Source of the DNA: an uncultured bacterium
GTDB taxonomy: Bacteria; Bacteroidota; Ignavibacteria; Ignavibacteriales; Melioribacteraceae
Assembly (NCBI GenBank): GCA_937936675.1
Contig: CALDDL010000296.1
Coordinates: 1 to 10,068, forward strand
Direction: 5' to 3'
DNA length: 10,068 nt
The translations under genes were made by a program, and so were the position numbers. Within the stretch, counting starts at the first letter, position 1; every line of letters starts with the position of its first letter. Shown here piece by piece: positions 7,398 to 10,068 of this stretch. Below the pieces are notes generated by a model. It was given only the letters and a program-made list of their open reading frames with translations, was not told the DNA's origin and ran no database searches.

Positions 7398-8912
7398 ATG
7401 ACTCAAGGTAATATGAAATTCAATCAAATATTTTTTTCAATCGTTATGATACTTTTTGTATCATCTTATATTCAAGCTCAGCATAGAGGCGATAATTTAT
7501 CTTTTCAAGGTTTGGATGGTTTTAATAATTACGGAATTAAAGCCGCGGCTATGGGAGGTACTCATGTTGCGGGCACTTATGATGTAAATTCAATATTTGG
7601 AAATCCTGCCGGTTTAAGCGGATTAAAGAATATTCAGATTACTCTTGGTGCTAATAATTATGAGAAGAAGTGGTGGGAAAATCAGGATTATCGTTCTAAT
7701 AGACAGTTTGTTACTCTCCCTTTTTATCTATCCGGATTATATGTTCCTAATCCTGCAAATAACGGTAAATGGGATTATGATGCATTCTTTAAGGATCCGA
7801 CATATATAGTTGCAGACCCAACTTTAGGATTAGATCCATATAGCAGTGAAGCAGCGAACTGGCAACGTGATAAAAATGAATTTGCTTTTAATAATGTTGC
7901 TCTGGCAATTCCTTTTTCTCTTTTTGAAACGGATTTAGTTGCCGCAGCGTCTTATAGTAAAAAAAGTATATTAGACTATGATCGTAATAATACTTATCTC
8001 GATCCTCATATTGGTTTTTCAGGTTATGGCGGTTTAGCAGGCAGAGTAACCGCTGCTGATGATACAGTCAATTTTAATTGGTTCGATTTTTCAAGAATCC
8101 GTACCGGAAGCCTTAATCAGATTACTTTTGGTGTTGCTGCCGACCTATTCCCGTTCTTAAAACTTGGAGTTAGTGCTAATATTATTAATGGCGAATCAGA
8201 TGATTTTCACGGATTAAATAAAATTGGATATTTCAGTTTAATCGGTGGTGCTAATAGTTTTAAATTTTCTTATGATACTCTAAATACAACAGAGTCCGGT
8301 ACTTCAAAATACAGTGCACTTAAATTATCATTTGGTACTGTAATCTCTTTAAATAGAATTAATATCGGAATTCAATTAAATACACCTTATACACTAGAAA
8401 GAGAATACAATCTAACAAAAGTAATTGCAAAGAAAAGCGGTAATCAAACCATTCAATTGACCGGAACCGATAAAGCTAAATATCCGCTGGGAATTGCAGT
8501 AGGTATAAATTTCAAACCGATTGATGATTTTATTTTAGCCTTCGATTTAGAAAACACACCATATAGCAAAACCGAATTTGAAATGTCTTCACCTGATTCT
8601 ACATTAAATAGATATGCAGATCAAACAATTGTACGCCTCGGTATGGAATATAAAGTACTGGATTATCTTTCAATTCTTGCAGGTTTTAGAAACGAACCAA
8701 AACTATTTATCCCTGATGGCTCGGCTGAAAAAGAGAGCGGTCCTAATTCTAAATTCTATACGGTTGGTGCAAGTTTAGATTTCTTTTTCGGAAGATTTGA
8801 TTTCGCTTTTGAATATAATGTAATGAAATACTACGATTCATATTTCAGTAATACTAATTACGTAACAGAAAAGTTTACAAATATAATGCTCGGTTACACA
8901 TATACTTTTTAA
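7398..8912 (+). CDS. FadL/PorV-like outer-membrane beta-barrel protein
   Basis: From the ATG at 7398 this is a 504-aa protein. The frame is also open to an ATG at 7374, but AAGGAG at 7385-7390 fits 7398, and the extra residues (MLCKRSNE) would only lengthen the signal peptide. The signal peptide is residues about 1-27 (hydrophobic IFFSIVMILFV, probable cleavage after IQA, leaving Gln). The motif KAAAMGGTHVAGTYDVN followed by GNPAGLSGL at about 49-75 parallels the PorV-like motif of the gene before it and the OmpP1/FadL family. The remainder is aromatic-rich beta strand ending in MLGYTYTF with a terminal Phe, as in outer-membrane barrels. It may pass hydrophobic or small ligands, or may be a second T9SS-associated barrel; which of these is open. 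It lies 27 bp after the PorV-like gene and is clearly cotranscribed with it. Confidence 0.85.
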   Translation: MTQGNMKFNQIFFSIVMILFVSSYIQAQHRGDNLSFQGLDGFNNYGIKAAAMGGTHVAGTYDVNSIFGNPAGLSGLKNIQITLGANNYEKKWWENQDYRSNRQFVTLPFYLSGLYVPNPANNGKWDYDAFFKDPTYIVADPTLGLDPYSSEAANWQRDKNEFAFNNVALAIPFSLFETDLVAAASYSKKSILDYDRNNTYLDPHIGFSGYGGLAGRVTAADDTVNFNWFDFSRIRTGSLNQITFGVAADLFPFLKLGVSANIINGESDDFHGLNKIGYFSLIGGANSFKFSYDTLNTTESGTSKYSALKLSFGTVISLNRINIGIQLNTPYTLEREYNLTKVIAKKSGNQTIQLTGTDKAKYPLGIAVGINFKPIDDFILAFDLENTPYSKTEFEMSSPDSTLNRYADQTIVRLGMEYKVLDYLSILAGFRNEPKLFIPDGSAEKESGPNSKFYTVGASLDFFFGRFDFAFEYNVMKYYDSYFSNTNYVTEKFTNIMLGYTYTF

Positions 8913-8948
8913 TAACACACAACAAATCAAAAATAAAATGGAGTAGGT

Positions 8949-10068
8949 ATGAAAATCAACAAATTTACAATTTTGGCAATCATCCTTTTTTCCAGCTATT
9001 TCGTGCAAGCACAGACTATAGAAGTTAAAGTATCTGATGGATTAAATAACGCTTTAGCTTATGCACTTCAAGGAAATGCAACTGTAATAGAACTAGTAGA
9101 TGACGGAGGAATTTATGCTACTACACCTGTTGTTATAAATTCACCTCTCACTATTAGAGCTAAAGCCGGTTTAACTAATAAACCTGTTATTTTAATCAAA
9201 GGTTGTAAAGCACTACCTTTCATTAAAATCGAACATGATCTAATGTTCGAAGGTGTTATTTTCGATGGTTATGATGCTGCGAATGCAAAATATGATTCAA
9301 TCCAACATGTATTTAGTGCGAATGCAAAAGCAGGTGCAGTAAATGAAAAACCTAATTTCACTCTAAAAGATTGCGTAGTAAGAAATATCTACAAATTTGG
9401 AGACCCGGCTACAAGTACAGATGGCGATATTTTTGACGTAACAACCGGAGCAAGAGTAGGTGATCTATTATTCGAAAATACTACCTTTATGAATTCAGGT
9501 GATGAAGCAATCAGGTCTATCAATACCCATAAAGCCCCTGTTCCTGTTGATGGGGTTTTTGCTACTAAGATGACTGTAAAGAACTGTACTTTTAATAATA
9601 TTCGTGGAAGCAGCATTAAAATTGAGGGTGACGGAGATTCAACAAATGTTGATACTCAGGTATTAATCGAGCATTGTAATTTTAATGCAAGCCAGCGTAG
9701 AGTACTTTGGTTAAGAGATCTTCAAAATATGGTAATAAAAAATCTCTTAATTACTAATTTAATCCAAGGTAATGATAAAATGGATTACGTAATTACCTTC
9801 CAAGGAAAAGGCTCAACAATTTCGCATGTGGACACTTTTAATGTAGCAATACCTAATTTTGTTGCCGGATTTTTAGCAGAAGCCGGCTCTTGGTCGGGTG
9901 CTAAACAAACCGGAACAGTAGATGAAGCTACAATATATAATTTAGATCCATTATTTAAAGATGCAACAAATGGAGATTTTACATTGTTATCAGCCTCACC
10001 GGTCAAAAATCTTGCATCTGATGGAAAAGCATTAGGTGATTTAAGATGGGCAGGTACGGGTACTTCAG
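8949..10068 (+). CDS. Exported parallel beta-helix protein (DUF4957/DUF5123-like), truncated by the window end
   Basis: The frame is open from the ATG at 8949 to the last base, giving 373 codons without a stop. GGAG at 8940-8943, five bases upstream, supports the start. Residues 1-21 are a signal peptide (probable cleavage after VQA, leaving Gln). Residues about 22-90 fit the N-terminal part of DUF4957-like proteins (GLNNALAYA, then IELVDDGGIYATTP and LTIRAKAGL). Residues about 95-300 show repeated beta-helix rungs with a recurring C-x-F/V-x-N pattern, such as LKDCVVRNI, VKNCTFNNI and IEHCNFNAS. The end, with DPLFKDATNGDFTL (333-346) and GDLRW (363-367), resembles the C-terminal part of DUF5123. 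The fold is that of pectin, alginate and chondroitin lyases (PL6-like), but I cannot assign a catalytic Lys/Arg pair or calcium ligands. It may cleave or only bind a uronate polysaccharide. A T9SS domain could follow beyond the edge. Confidence 0.85.
   Translation, partial: MKINKFTILAIILFSSYFVQAQTIEVKVSDGLNNALAYALQGNATVIELVDDGGIYATTPVVINSPLTIRAKAGLTNKPVILIKGCKALPFIKIEHDLMFEGVIFDGYDAANAKYDSIQHVFSANAKAGAVNEKPNFTLKDCVVRNIYKFGDPATSTDGDIFDVTTGARVGDLLFENTTFMNSGDEAIRSINTHKAPVPVDGVFATKMTVKNCTFNNIRGSSIKIEGDGDSTNVDTQVLIEHCNFNASQRRVLWLRDLQNMVIKNLLITNLIQGNDKMDYVITFQGKGSTISHVDTFNVAIPNFVAGFLAEAGSWSGAKQTGTVDEATIYNLDPLFKDATNGDFTLLSASPVKNLASDGKALGDLRWAGTGTS

Overview
The window is AT-rich DNA from a member of the Bacteroidota/Ignavibacteriota (FCB) lineage. 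Four sequence features support this: a type IX secretion (T9SS) C-terminal sorting domain, a PorV-like outer-membrane protein, a TonB-dependent receptor with an N-terminal carboxypeptidase-regulatory-like domain, and TAnnTTTG-type promoter boxes. In addition, four of the five exported proteins have Gln just after the predicted signal-peptide cleavage site, as is common in Bacteroidetes. The overall style (Oar-like receptor without SusD, large T9SS cargo, PorV/PorQ-like protein) looks more like Ignavibacteria or their relatives than classical Bacteroides, but that placement is inference.

Layout: bases 1-209 hold an undecidable gene end and the promoter of a GntR/FadR-family regulator (210-965). 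A 155-bp intergenic region (966-1120) follows, with a candidate GntR half-site pair, a 16-bp perfect palindrome and one or two promoter boxes. From 1121 to the right edge, five genes lie on the same strand with gaps of only 25-36 bp, so they probably form one operon: a TonB-dependent receptor (1121-4015), a T9SS-sorted surface protein of unknown function (4046-6361), a PorV/PorQ-like beta-barrel protein (6387-7370), a second FadL/PorV-like outer-membrane protein (7398-8912), and an exported parallel beta-helix protein resembling DUF4957/DUF5123 or pectate-lyase-like proteins (8949 to beyond the window end).

Working model (inference): the FadR-type regulator, which keeps a complete FCD metal/ligand site, senses a small carboxylate such as a sugar acid and controls the operon. 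The beta-helix protein and the T9SS-exported protein bind or attack a polysaccharide, possibly uronate-containing. The TonB-dependent receptor imports the products, and the two NPAGL-motif barrels help with export, anchoring or uptake. No SusD-like lipoprotein is seen, so this would be a non-canonical glycan- or nutrient-uptake locus built on T9SS rather than on a SusC/SusD pair. No RNA gene, CRISPR array, insertion sequence or convincing terminator was seen.
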